This document shows, piece by piece, positions 52,248 to 61,186 of a stretch of DNA of 63,229 bases. The notes below the pieces were generated by a model, which saw nothing but the letters and a program-made list of their open reading frames with translations, ran no database searches and had not been told where the DNA came from. The stretch spans positions 119,106 to 182,334 of the forward strand of contig NZ_FNPT01000002.1 of the NCBI RefSeq assembly GCF_900107375.1. The letters are read 5' to 3'. A program made the position numbers and the translations under genes. The stretch is from Lysobacter sp. yr284. GTDB lineage: Bacteria; Pseudomonadota; Gammaproteobacteria; Xanthomonadales; Xanthomonadaceae. Positions within the stretch are counted from its first letter, which is position 1, and each line of letters starts with the position of its first letter.

Positions 52248-53999
52248 ATGAAGGATTCTGAGCGTAGCCGCTTCGTTCGCCGCAGTGCGCTGGCCTTGGC
52301 GTTGATGTCGTTGACCAGCCCGGCGTGGGCGGGCTGCCTGGGCGCCGGCGTGCCCAAGGGCAACAACTTGTACCTGATGTTCGCCAACGCGGCGACCCCG
52401 TACCTGGAGTTCGGCCAGCTGCCGAATTCGCCGACCAGCCCGGCGCAGCCGTTCGCGCTGTCCGGCATCCCCAGCTACGCCGGCACCGCCGCCGACCTGC
52501 AGACCGCGGTGACCTCGGTGGTGGAAATGGACTTCTGCGAATTCAACGTCAAGGTGCACGCGACCAACGCGTTCCCGCCGACCGCCTTGTCCCGCCGCAA
52601 CATCGTCGCGGTGACCACCCAGAACGCCTTCCTCGACGGCCTGCTGTCCAAGCCGCAGCGGCTCGACACCGGCGACCTGTACCAGGTCGATTATTCCTAC
52701 GTGTACGGCGGCACCTTCCAAAGCTGGCTCGGCGGCAGCGGCGGCGCGCTCAACGGGATCAACTCCACGCTGACCCGCTGGGCCAACGCGCTGGGCGGCT
52801 CGGCCGCGCTGGCGGCGGCCAACAACTACGGCGTCAGCAACTCCACCACCGTGCGTCCGGGCGAGGACAGCGCCGCGCGCCACATCATGTCGACCGGCAG
52901 CGCGGTCACGCCGGAGAATCGCGTCGGCTACCGCCGCCATTTCAGCGATACCTCGTTCTCGGTGCTGGCCAGCAACGTCGGCCTGTCGTTCAAGACCATG
53001 TGGAACTGGGACCTGGTCAACCCCAACGCGCAGACCGCGCACGCGCTGGAAATGACCGTGCTGTATCCCAGCGCGACCCCGCCGGTGATCGGCTGGTACT
53101 ACGGGCAGTCGCCGGCCGAATGCCATTCGCCGTGGAAAACCCCGACGGTGACCGGCCCGACCGGCCCGGCGCAGGCGTTCCACGACGGCATCTACTACCC
53201 GTACACGGTGCGCTGGGATACGCCGAATCCGTATTGGGGCAACGGCCCGTGCACCGGCGCGACCGGCGCGCCGGGCCAGGCGATCGGCGGCGCGTATTAC
53301 CACATCGGCGCGACCTTCACCGACATCAATCCCAACACCACGGTGGTCAACGCGCTGGTGGTCAAGGACATCCGCCTGTACGGCGCGACCAACAACCTGC
53401 TCTCGCTCAAGCCGCGCCTGCACGGCCTCGACGCCGGCACCTTCGATCCGTTCGGCAGCTTCCGCCTGAGCGTGTTCAATCTCGCCGACGCCGCCACCGT
53501 GCTGCGCAACGTGGAGCTGCGCGAGCTGCCGCGCGTGGTCGGACTCAACGAGATGGTCGTCGGCGGCCGCATCGCCGACGCCAACGGCGAGGAATTCCAG
53601 CCCTGGAACACCCGCACCCTGGTGCGCGAGGCCAAGTTCGACGTGGGCCAGAGTCTGGCGATCCCGGTGGCCAAGGTCGGCCAGCAGCGCCACGTCAGCG
53701 AGGTGATCACCGCCGAGGACTGCCAGCGCCAGCGCGCCGGCGACGCCATCGGCGATCCGGCGCCGGTGCCGTGCACGCCGCGGGTCAACGTCGACCTGTT
53801 CCCCTCGACCACGCTGTACCTCACCGCCGACACGGTCGAGCCCAACGCGACCTTCTGGGACGCCAAGCAGCGCAAGTACGTAACCGGGCCGCTGAGCACG
53901 CGCACCTACTACCAGGTCACCGGGCGGCGCCTGGACCAGAACCGCAACGGCGTGGACGACTTCGTCGACGCGCACGCGCCGGCGGCCCAGCCGAAGTGA
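52248..53999 (+). CDS. Large secreted protein resembling a metzincin metalloprotease that lost its zinc ligands
   Basis: 583 residues; signal peptide ends LTSPAWA-GC. Residues about 184-198 read GSAALAAANNYGVSN. Aligned with the metzincin pattern HExxHxxGxxH (e.g. GTAAHEAGHNYGLSH), the three His and the Glu are replaced by L188, N192, N198 and A189, while the Gly stays. A Met-turn-like ARHIMSTGS follows at 211-219. Before it, VVEMDFCEFNVKVHAT resembles the preceding protease strands. The C-terminus has LDQNRNGVDDFVD, a Ca-loop-like D-x-N-x-N-G-x-x-D. Family identity is inference; no full domain was recognised. The gene interrupts the usual hflC-DUF2065-purA order and ends in a strong terminator, so it is an inserted single-gene unit. 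Confidence 0.75.
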   Translation: MKDSERSRFVRRSALALALMSLTSPAWAGCLGAGVPKGNNLYLMFANAATPYLEFGQLPNSPTSPAQPFALSGIPSYAGTAADLQTAVTSVVEMDFCEFNVKVHATNAFPPTALSRRNIVAVTTQNAFLDGLLSKPQRLDTGDLYQVDYSYVYGGTFQSWLGGSGGALNGINSTLTRWANALGGSAALAAANNYGVSNSTTVRPGEDSAARHIMSTGSAVTPENRVGYRRHFSDTSFSVLASNVGLSFKTMWNWDLVNPNAQTAHALEMTVLYPSATPPVIGWYYGQSPAECHSPWKTPTVTGPTGPAQAFHDGIYYPYTVRWDTPNPYWGNGPCTGATGAPGQAIGGAYYHIGATFTDINPNTTVVNALVVKDIRLYGATNNLLSLKPRLHGLDAGTFDPFGSFRLSVFNLADAATVLRNVELRELPRVVGLNEMVVGGRIADANGEEFQPWNTRTLVREAKFDVGQSLAIPVAKVGQQRHVSEVITAEDCQRQRAGDAIGDPAPVPCTPRVNVDLFPSTTLYLTADTVEPNATFWDAKQRKYVTGPLSTRTYYQVTGRRLDQNRNGVDDFVDAHAPAAQPK

Positions 54000-54045
54000 C
54001 GGGCTGAGCGCTTAGGCCATCGGGCGGATCGCACCGCCCGCGGTT

Positions 54046-54077
54046 GCGGGCCCGGCGCAACGCCGGGCCCGCGTTTT
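54046..54077 (+). terminator. Terminator of the pseudo-metzincin gene
   Basis: Perfect 12-bp stem GCGGGCCCGGCG (54046-54057) / CGCCGGGCCCGC (54061-54072), loop CAA, followed by GTTTTC. Confidence 0.85.
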
Positions 54078-54159
54078 CGCCGCGCGCGTCGCGGCGCCGG
54101 TGCGCGCGCATCGTCGCACCCGCTGCCGGCGCGATCGCCGCTCGCGCCGTCCGGCGCGA

Positions 54160-54402
54160 TCACCTCTGGCGGAAATGGTGCAGGTGGCTGCGGCTGACCG
54201 GCAGGGTTTCGGCGCGTCCTTTGAGATGGATCAGCGCGGCGACGTGGCCGCGCGGGAACACCAGGTTCCAGTCGCCCCAGCGGCCGCGCAGCGCGGCATG
54301 GCCGTAGAAACCGGCGATGTAGGCGGCGAACAAGACCGGCCCGAGCGCGGCGACGCCGACCCAGGCGGTCGCAGCGACGCGCAGCAGGCGGCCGGCCGCG
54401 GC
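54160..54402 (-). pseudogene. Chimeric gene remnant: DUF2306-like membrane head joined to a LytTR tail
   Basis: An open minus-strand frame ends at 54160. Its last 26 residues (AALIHLKGRAETLPVSRSHL plus HHFRQR) look like the end of a LytTR DNA-binding domain (PVSRRHL-type). Just before, LRVAATAWVGVAALGPVLFA and GFYGHAALRGRWGDWNLVFP resemble the first helix and WN-x-V-x-P motif of DUF2306 membrane proteins. The bulk of both domains is missing. Farther upstream (54403-54834) the frame is Arg/Pro/Ala-rich and looks non-coding. Likely a deletion product; it could instead be a short real membrane protein. Nothing else is seen in 54078-54725. Confidence 0.35.
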
Positions 54403-54725
54403 GGCGCGGTCGCGGCCGGCGGCGCGGGGCGATGTGGGCGCGGGGCGGGCAGGGCGACGAGCTGCGGTTCCGGAGCGACGGGCTGCGCCCGACGGCGACG
54501 GACGGGGACGCCGCGCTCGGGCCGGGCGCGCTTGCGCGGCGCGTGCGGCCGCGGCCCGGCAGGCCCTGGATTGGGGCGGTACGACGGCCTTCCCGCCCGC
54601 CAAGGATCGGCCCGGCGGATCGTCCCGAGGCGCCGGCCCCGGCGCGCCGCGCCGCCAGGCTGAGCCGAATCTGTCCGCTGGCTCGCCCGGGGTGGCCTTG
54701 GCCGCCCGAAACCCGGATAATGCAC

Positions 54726-54760
54726 AAAAGCCGGACGGGGCCATCCCCGCCGGCTTTTTT
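54726..54760 (+). terminator. Bidirectional terminator upstream of purA
   Basis: AAAAGCCGG, bulged A, CGGGG, loop CCAT, CCCCG, CCGGCTTTTTT: 14 paired positions with A-run and T-run on either side. No plus-strand gene ends just before it, so it may be the former end of the hflKC operon, or a purA leader attenuator. Confidence 0.75.
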
Positions 54761-54840
54761 CCGTTCATGGCCCTGTGGCGCGGCGAGGACTGCGACTGGG
54801 CGTGGGCGGACCATGCGGCGACCGCCGCTTTCACAGCTAG

Positions 54841-56145
<1,305 letters not shown>

Positions 56146-56168
56146 GCGCCGGCCGCTGAGAGATGAGG

Positions 56169-56195
56169 AAAACCCCGCGGAAGCGGGGTTTTTCT
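56169..56195 (+). terminator. Rho-independent terminator of purA
   Basis: AAAACCCCGC (56169-56178), loop GGAA, GCGGGGTTTT (56183-56192), T-tail. Perfect 10-bp stem; may also serve the convergent effector gene. Confidence 0.92.
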
Positions 56196-56231
56196 TTGGT
56201 GCGGCCGCAACTGCGGCGCAGCATTCGCCGC

Positions 56232-57164
56232 TTAGCGTATTTGCGGCGCCGGTGCCTGCGGTTGAGGTTCAGCAGAGGCCGCTTCGAGTCGCCGGGACTC
56301 GCGCAGTTGCGCAATGCGCCCGGACGAGTCGGCGAGTTCGGTGGCGGCGACTTGCGTCATCGGCATCATCGCGAGATTCGCATAAGGATCAGGATTCCGG
56401 GACCGTCCCTGGACGCACAGCAATTCGCCGGCGCGATGATCGCGCGTCTGCGCATTGAGCCCCACCGAGACGATCTCTTCGAACCCGTCGCGCTCGCCCA
56501 GATACGCCGCGCAAGCAGCCATGCGTTCGCTCTCGCGATTCCATTCGTGTCCGCGCGCGGCTTCCATGCGCTGCGTGGCCAGCCGCGCCTGAGCATGAAG
56601 CTCCGAGACGTTCGCGTCCTCGCGACCGCCTTCGAGAGCGCTCGTGCGTTCGGCCGGCGACGCGGGCACGTCGATCGCCGGCGCAGGCCGCGGGTTGTAG
56701 CCATCTCGATCGAACGGGCCGGGGCGCGCTTCCCGCAACCACTTGTGCCGGTCGTCGTAGTCGTATCGGCGCAGTTCGTCGTCGGGGCCCAGGACGAACA
56801 AGCTGACATCGGTGCGGTCCGCGAACTGGGCGCGCGCGCTGTTCCAGTCGTTCTCCGACGGCAGCCGGTTGGCCGCGAGCGTATCGGGCTGGTTGTCGGA
56901 GCGCCGTACGATCTCCATCGGATGGTTGTGCACCAGCGCCACCACCCGGTCGGCGCCGCCGGCTGCGGCGATGGCGGGCGCGGCATCCGCGCGGAAGTGG
57001 TTGTTTTCGGTGAACAGCCGGGTGACCCGCAAGGTATCGCCGTCGCGATAGATGGCGGCGACGTACTCGACTCTGTCGTGGTCGGGGCGCAGGCGGATGG
57101 CTTGTGCGGTTTCTACCGCCAACGCCTGGATAGTTTGCTCTTCGTTGGTGATGGGGTCCGGCAT
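56232..57164 (-). CDS. Putative type IV secretion effector: JAMM-motif domain plus XVIPCD-like C-terminus
   Basis: 310 residues from ATG 57164, with AAGGAG at proper distance; the in-frame ATG 57182 lies upstream of that site. N-terminal domain (1-150): VEYVAAIYRDGDTLRV, then HNHP (His79-x-His81), then LPSENDW (Ser103-x-x-Asp106), the HxH...SxxD layout of JAB/MPN (RadC/DUF4329-like) folds, with an enlarged loop between. Residues about 185-295 (ATQRMEAARGHEWNRESERM, ERDGFEEIVSVGLN, AGELLCVQGRSRNPDPYANL, MTQVAATELADSSGRIAQL) match the XVIPCD pattern recognised by VirD4 in the bacteria-killing T4SS of Xanthomonas and Lysobacter. The tail is Gln/Pro-rich, as usual. No signal peptide. The upstream lipoprotein gene is the probable immunity partner. 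Confidence 0.8.
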   Translation of the reverse strand: MPDPITNEEQTIQALAVETAQAIRLRPDHDRVEYVAAIYRDGDTLRVTRLFTENNHFRADAAPAIAAAGGADRVVALVHNHPMEIVRRSDNQPDTLAANRLPSENDWNSARAQFADRTDVSLFVLGPDDELRRYDYDDRHKWLREARPGPFDRDGYNPRPAPAIDVPASPAERTSALEGGREDANVSELHAQARLATQRMEAARGHEWNRESERMAACAAYLGERDGFEEIVSVGLNAQTRDHRAGELLCVQGRSRNPDPYANLAMMPMTQVAATELADSSGRIAQLRESRRLEAASAEPQPQAPAPQIR

Positions 57165-57198
57165 GGATGCGCTCCTTGGCATCGTACGGATGCAGCGG

Positions 57199-57642
57199 TC
57201 ATCGGAACTCGACGTTTGCGCTTTCGTCGATGACGAAGATCGGCCCGGCCTCGCGCGATACCCCGCCTTTGGCGCGATCGACCAGCCTGATCTCGACTCG
57301 CGCCGCGCCTTCCATGCAGGTGACCCACGGGCGTTCCTGCAAGGCGTCGGCAGGGAATCTGCGATTTATCTGCGTCAAGACCGATGCGTTCGCCTCGGCC
57401 TTGCCGATCGACAGCGCGGTGACTCGCGCTGCGTAGCCTCCACTGTCGCGCCAACGCGAATCGCCGGAAATACGCACCGCAGGAAGCGGGCGAGGGCAGG
57501 CGTATTCGAAGGTGTAGGCGGTGTTTTGCGGCGCTATCGGTTCCGACAGCACCGCCGCGCCGTCTTTCGCGGCTGCGGTGCAGCCGCTCAACAGCAGCGC
57601 TGCCGAGATCAGCGCGGTGCGCGTGCGAAGAAATTCGGGCAT
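57199..57642 (-). CDS. Lipoprotein, probable immunity protein for the JAMM effector
   Basis: 147 residues from MPEFLRTRTALISAALLLSGC, a clear lipobox. The mature domain of about 125 residues contains YTFEYACPRPLPAVRISG, LTQINRRFPADAL, WVTCMEGAARVEIRLVD and ends IFVIDESANVEFR; two Cys (ACP, TCM) could pair. No family was recognised. Immunity proteins of X-Tfe effectors are typically periplasmic lipoproteins encoded immediately upstream of the effector, exactly as here (35 bp gap, same strand). The 212-bp gap to the divergent oxidoreductase gene should hold the promoter of both genes. Confidence 0.7.
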   Translation of the reverse strand: MPEFLRTRTALISAALLLSGCTAAAKDGAAVLSEPIAPQNTAYTFEYACPRPLPAVRISGDSRWRDSGGYAARVTALSIGKAEANASVLTQINRRFPADALQERPWVTCMEGAARVEIRLVDRAKGGVSREAGPIFVIDESANVEFR

Positions 57643-57854
57643 CGACGGAATTCCTGTTGCGCCGGGCGACGGGGCTGCAGGAAGTGAACGACCTGGCGCG
57701 GCACCTGTCAACGCTGGCCCGGCATTGGCCGGAAACACGTGCCGGCTGGGTATCGATTGGTTCCTGACGTTCCACATTGAAAGCGCCATGAAGAGCCCTG
57801 CCGCGCTGTGCGCATCTCTATGCTGCGCCGAACCAATCCCATGATTCTGCCCCC

Positions 57855-58649
57855 ATGAAAAAGCACATCCTCATCGTCCACGCCCACCCCGAACCGGCCT
57901 CGCTCAATAGCGCGCTCAAGGACGCGATGCACGCGCACTTGCTCGCGCAGGGGCATACGGTCGAAGTCAGCGATCTCTACGCGATGGGCTGGAAATCCGC
58001 GGTCGATGCCGCCGATTTCCCCCAGCGCGATGGGTCCGCGCGCCTGCGTGTGCCGAAGGATTCGCACGCCGCCTTCGCCGGCGACGCGCTCACCGCCGAC
58101 GTGCGCGCCGAGCAGGACAAGCTGCGTCGCGCCGATGCGCTGATCCTGCAGTTCCCGCTGTGGTGGTTCTCGATGCCGGCGATCCTCAAGGGCTGGTTCG
58201 ACCGGGTCTATTCCTACGGTTTCGGCTATGGCGTGGGCGAGCATTCCGATACCCACTGGGGCGATCGCTACGGCGAAGGGGCGCTGGCCGGCAAGCGCGC
58301 GCTGGTGTCGGTCACCGCCGGCGGCTGGCAGCCGCATTACTCGCCGCGCGGAATCAACGGGCCGATCGACGACCTGCTGTTCCCGATCAATCACGGCTTG
58401 TTGCACTACCCGGGCTTCGAGGTGCTGCCGCCGTACGTGGTGTATCGCAGCGACCGCGTCGATGCCGCGCAGTTCGCCCAGGCGCGCGATGGCCTGCTGC
58501 GGCGCCTGGACGGGCTGTGGAGCGATGCGCCGATCGCCTACCGGCGCCAGAACGGCGGCGACTACGCCGTGCCCTCGCTGGAGCTCAAGTCCGGTCGCGA
58601 GGCCGGCGGCGAACGCGGCTTCGCCTTACACGTGGCGCCGGCGGCGTGA
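57855..58649 (+). CDS. NAD(P)H-dependent flavodoxin-fold oxidoreductase (NQO1-like)
   Basis: 264 residues. HILIVHAHPEPASLNSAL (FMN/FAD phosphate loop), ADALILQFPLWWFSMPAILKGWFDRVYSYGFGYG and KRALVSVTAGG are the NAD(P)H:quinone oxidoreductase (flavodoxin_2) signature, also found in KefF/MdaB relatives. It reduces quinones or electrophiles by two electrons in the cytoplasm. It has no operon partner; divergent from the effector/immunity pair. Confidence 0.87.
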   Translation: MKKHILIVHAHPEPASLNSALKDAMHAHLLAQGHTVEVSDLYAMGWKSAVDAADFPQRDGSARLRVPKDSHAAFAGDALTADVRAEQDKLRRADALILQFPLWWFSMPAILKGWFDRVYSYGFGYGVGEHSDTHWGDRYGEGALAGKRALVSVTAGGWQPHYSPRGINGPIDDLLFPINHGLLHYPGFEVLPPYVVYRSDRVDAAQFAQARDGLLRRLDGLWSDAPIAYRRQNGGDYAVPSLELKSGREAGGERGFALHVAPAA

Positions 58650-58736
58650 GGCGCGGGCAGGCGGGCGCATCGCGTCGTCATGAGTCATGTTGCTGAACCC
58701 CTGAGGCCGTCCGACGCCTAGGCAGAAGCTTGCGGT

Positions 58737-58767
58737 ACAGCACATAATATTTGTGCTGTTCGTCACA
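58737..58767 (+). promoter_or_regulatory. Overlapping palindrome and Clp-like site upstream of the DUF11 surface gene
   Basis: ACAGCACA (58737-58744), spacer TAATATT, TGTGCTGT (58752-58759): perfect 8-bp inverted repeat. Its right arm overlaps TGTGCTGTTCGTCACA (58752-58767), which matches TGTGA-N6-TCACA at nine of ten half-site positions. The site is about 140 bp upstream of the ATG at 58901, within an AT-rich stretch. Confidence 0.55.
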
Positions 58768-58900
58768 TTTTCTGTTCAGTTCGTTCAGGCGGCAATCGTC
58801 GCCCACCCCGTGGCGCCGCGCTCGGTCGAGCGCGACGCGCCCCCGCCCTGCAGCGGGACGCGGCTGGGCGTGGCGGCGTACAGGGGGAATCCAGCGGCTC

Positions 58901-60808
58901 ATGAGCATGTCTTTCGGGCGCGGTCTGCGTGGACCGCGCGTGACTTTACTCGCAGCGTTCCTGGCTGCGGCGACGCTGTCGCCGGCCCAGGCCCAGGTCC
59001 AGCGCACCTTCGTCAACCTCGGCTTCGAGCAGCCCGACCTGGGCACGGGCGCCTGCGTCGGCTATTTCGCCGGCCCGCAGCAGGTGACCGGGTGGAACAC
59101 CACCCATCCCAGCCGCGCCACCGGCGGCTGCGGCATCGTCGCCACTCCGGCCACCGGGCCGATCATCGAGCTGTGGGGCAACAGCTTCAACAGCACGCCC
59201 GCGCGCGCCGGCAAGCAGCATGCCGAGCTCAACGCCGACCAAGCCTCGCGCATCTACCAGAACATCTGCCTCACCAACGGCGAAGTGATCGGCTGGCGCT
59301 TGAGCCACCGCGGCCGCAATTCGGCCAGCACGCCGGACGTGATGAGCTTCGGCGTCAACGCCTCCGGCAGCACCACCACCGCGGTGAGCGACGAGATCGC
59401 GCGCATCGGCACCACCAACAACGGCACCGACCGGGTCGACACCGGCGGCACCGCGTCCTCGGCCACCCAGGGCACGATGACCATCGGCGGCACCAGCAAC
59501 GGCTGGCGCGACTACAGCGGCAGCTTCACCTACGGCGGCACCACCGGCGTGCAGCAGGTCGGCTTCGCCGCGGTCAGCAGCAGCGGCGGCATTTCGCTGG
59601 GCAATTTCCTCGACGAGATCCAGGTCACCCTGCGTCCGTACGTCGAGTTCGACGCCGCCAACTACACCGTGCGCGAAGGCCAGAGCGCCGGCCTGCCGCG
59701 CTTGCGGGTGATCGGCACCGTGCCCAGCGGCGGCATCGTCGTGCCGGTGCGGATCACCGGCGGCACCGCGACCCGCGGCAGCGACTACACGGTGTCCAGC
59801 GGCAACGGCAACATCGTCAACGTGTCGATCCCGGCCGGCACCTACGACAACGCCACCTTCGACCTGCCGATCGCGGTGGTCGACGACACGATCATCGAGG
59901 ACAACGAGACGGCGACGTTCCAGGTCCAGACCGACGCCAACGCCTACACGCTGACCTCGACCACCGCCTGTTCGACCAGCGCCTCGGTGCAGGCGACCGC
60001 GACGCTGACCATCGTCGACAACGACGTCGACCTGCGCACGACCAAGCAGGTCGACAACGCCGCGCCGGCAGCGGGCGGCACGGTCGCCTACACCGTGACC
60101 TTCCGCAACAACACCGCGCGTCCGACCGTGGGCGACACCACCGCGCACGATGCGTCGGTGAGCCTGGCCGATGCGGTGCCGGCGGGACTGACCTTCACCG
60201 CCTGGACCTGCACCCCGATCGGCAGCGCGACCTGTCCCGCGGCCAGCGGCACCGGCGCGATTTCCGCCACCGCCACGCTGCCGGCCGGCAACGCGGCGGC
60301 GGGCGCCGGCCTGACCTACCGCATCCAGGCCAAGCTCGCCGACGGCCAGTGCGCGGCGATCGCCAACACCGCGACCATCGCCGCCAACGCGCCGTTCGCC
60401 GAAGGCGCTTCGGCGCAGTCGGGGTTCGTCACCCCGGCGCCGGGCGGCAGCGCCGACAACAGCGCCAGCGTCAGTGTCGATCCGGTGTGCGTGTCGCTGT
60501 CGCTGAAGAAGGACGACGGCCGCGCCACCTACACGCCGGGCGGGCAGAGCGACTACTTGCTGACCGCCTGCAACACCAGCGGCCCCGACGCGGCGGCCGG
60601 GGCCAGCATCAGCGACACCCTGCCGCGCGGCGTCAGCCTGCGCACCGGCTGGTCCTGCCGCACGCTGTCCGGCGGCGGTACCTGCCCGGCCGGAGGCGGC
60701 GCGGCGGGCGAAACCACGGTCCAGGTCGGCAACCTGCAACTGCCGGTCGGCGCCTGTGTCGAGGTGACGGTGCCGGTGCGGTTCAGCGCGACGCCCGGCG
60801 ACTATTGA
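58901..60808 (+). CDS. Large secreted surface protein with Calx-beta and DUF11 repeats
   Basis: 635 residues. Signal peptide (VTLLAAFLAAATLSPAQA-QVQ). An N-terminal domain (FVNLGFEQPDLGTGACVGYF, VTGWNTTHPS) looks like a carbohydrate-binding or DUF642-type jelly roll. Residues about 250-365 are a Calx-beta domain (YTVREGQSAGLPRLRVIG, VPVRITGGTATRGSDYTVS, VVDDTIIEDNETATFQVQ). Two DUF11-like repeats follow (TKQVDNAAPAAGGTVAYTVT and SLKKDDGRATYTPGGQSDYL). It ends after an Ig-like fold without an anchor. Its likely role is adhesion or extracellular scaffold. Confidence 0.75.
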   Translation: MSMSFGRGLRGPRVTLLAAFLAAATLSPAQAQVQRTFVNLGFEQPDLGTGACVGYFAGPQQVTGWNTTHPSRATGGCGIVATPATGPIIELWGNSFNSTPARAGKQHAELNADQASRIYQNICLTNGEVIGWRLSHRGRNSASTPDVMSFGVNASGSTTTAVSDEIARIGTTNNGTDRVDTGGTASSATQGTMTIGGTSNGWRDYSGSFTYGGTTGVQQVGFAAVSSSGGISLGNFLDEIQVTLRPYVEFDAANYTVREGQSAGLPRLRVIGTVPSGGIVVPVRITGGTATRGSDYTVSSGNGNIVNVSIPAGTYDNATFDLPIAVVDDTIIEDNETATFQVQTDANAYTLTSTTACSTSASVQATATLTIVDNDVDLRTTKQVDNAAPAAGGTVAYTVTFRNNTARPTVGDTTAHDASVSLADAVPAGLTFTAWTCTPIGSATCPAASGTGAISATATLPAGNAAAGAGLTYRIQAKLADGQCAAIANTATIAANAPFAEGASAQSGFVTPAPGGSADNSASVSVDPVCVSLSLKKDDGRATYTPGGQSDYLLTACNTSGPDAAAGASISDTLPRGVSLRTGWSCRTLSGGGTCPAGGGAAGETTVQVGNLQLPVGACVEVTVPVRFSATPGDY

Positions 60809-60868
60809 GGGCGCGAGCGAGGCGTCGCCCGGCTTCGGGATCGGACGAGCCCGGAATCGGGAACCGGA

Positions 60869-60896
60869 ACGGCGGGGCGCGAGCCTCGCCGTTTTT
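60869..60896 (+). terminator. Rho-independent terminator of the DUF11 surface gene
   Basis: ACGGCG (60869-60874) pairs with CGCCGT (60887-60892), with an inner GGC/GCC pair around GCGA, then TTTTT. About 60 bases after the stop. Confidence 0.8.
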
Positions 60897-61096
60897 CGTT
60901 GCGCCGGCGGGCGGCCGGCTTCGGCACCGGTCGCCGGGTTTCGTGCGACCGAGGCCGCAAAACGGCAGATACGGACCCGGGCGGACGTTTTATTCAGCTT
61001 TTGCGCCAAAAGTGTGACTTGGTTCCGGCTACAGCGCACCCTGGTTCTTGTTAGGCTCCTGAAGCCACGGTACGTGGCCGTATGTCGTTTCGCGCA

Positions 61097-61180
61097 ACGG
61101 TAGGGGAGTACCGTCGCGCCGCAGCACCCTCCCGCCTGCGCGGCGGGCCTCGGGGAAAGTCCGTCAGGTACTCAGGAGGA
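61097..61180 (+). promoter_or_regulatory. Structured 5' leader of the ankyrin gene
   Basis: ACGGTA (61097-61102), GGGGAG, TACCGT (61109-61114) forms a perfect hairpin. A second, CCCGCC/GGCGGG, lies near 61130-61147. GAGTACC near 61106-61112 can alternatively pair with GGTACTC near 61168-61174, just before the AGGAGGA ribosome binding site. The presence of two exclusive pairings hints at a switching RNA. The GGGGAGTA word recalls the L1 loop of yybP-ykoY riboswitches, but the second conserved loop was not identified. The rest of the 60809-61186 gap holds only the terminator above. Confidence 0.35.
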
Positions 61181-61186
61181 GTCGCT

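Noticed and set aside
54403-54834. Extension of the minus-strand frame upstream of the LytTR/DUF2306 remnant as part of a 224-residue protein.
   Set aside because: The added region is Arg/Pro/Ala-rich, crosses the purA-proximal terminator and has no domain or start signal.
61097-61114. Confident assignment of the leader to the yybP-ykoY manganese riboswitch.
   Set aside because: Only the GGGGAGTA word fits; the second conserved loop could not be found and the downstream genes are not transporters.
61151-61175. Resemblance of GGGGAAAGTCCG to the RNase P RNA P4 element.
   Set aside because: The other universally conserved RNase P segments are not found around it, and the space before the ankyrin ATG is too short.
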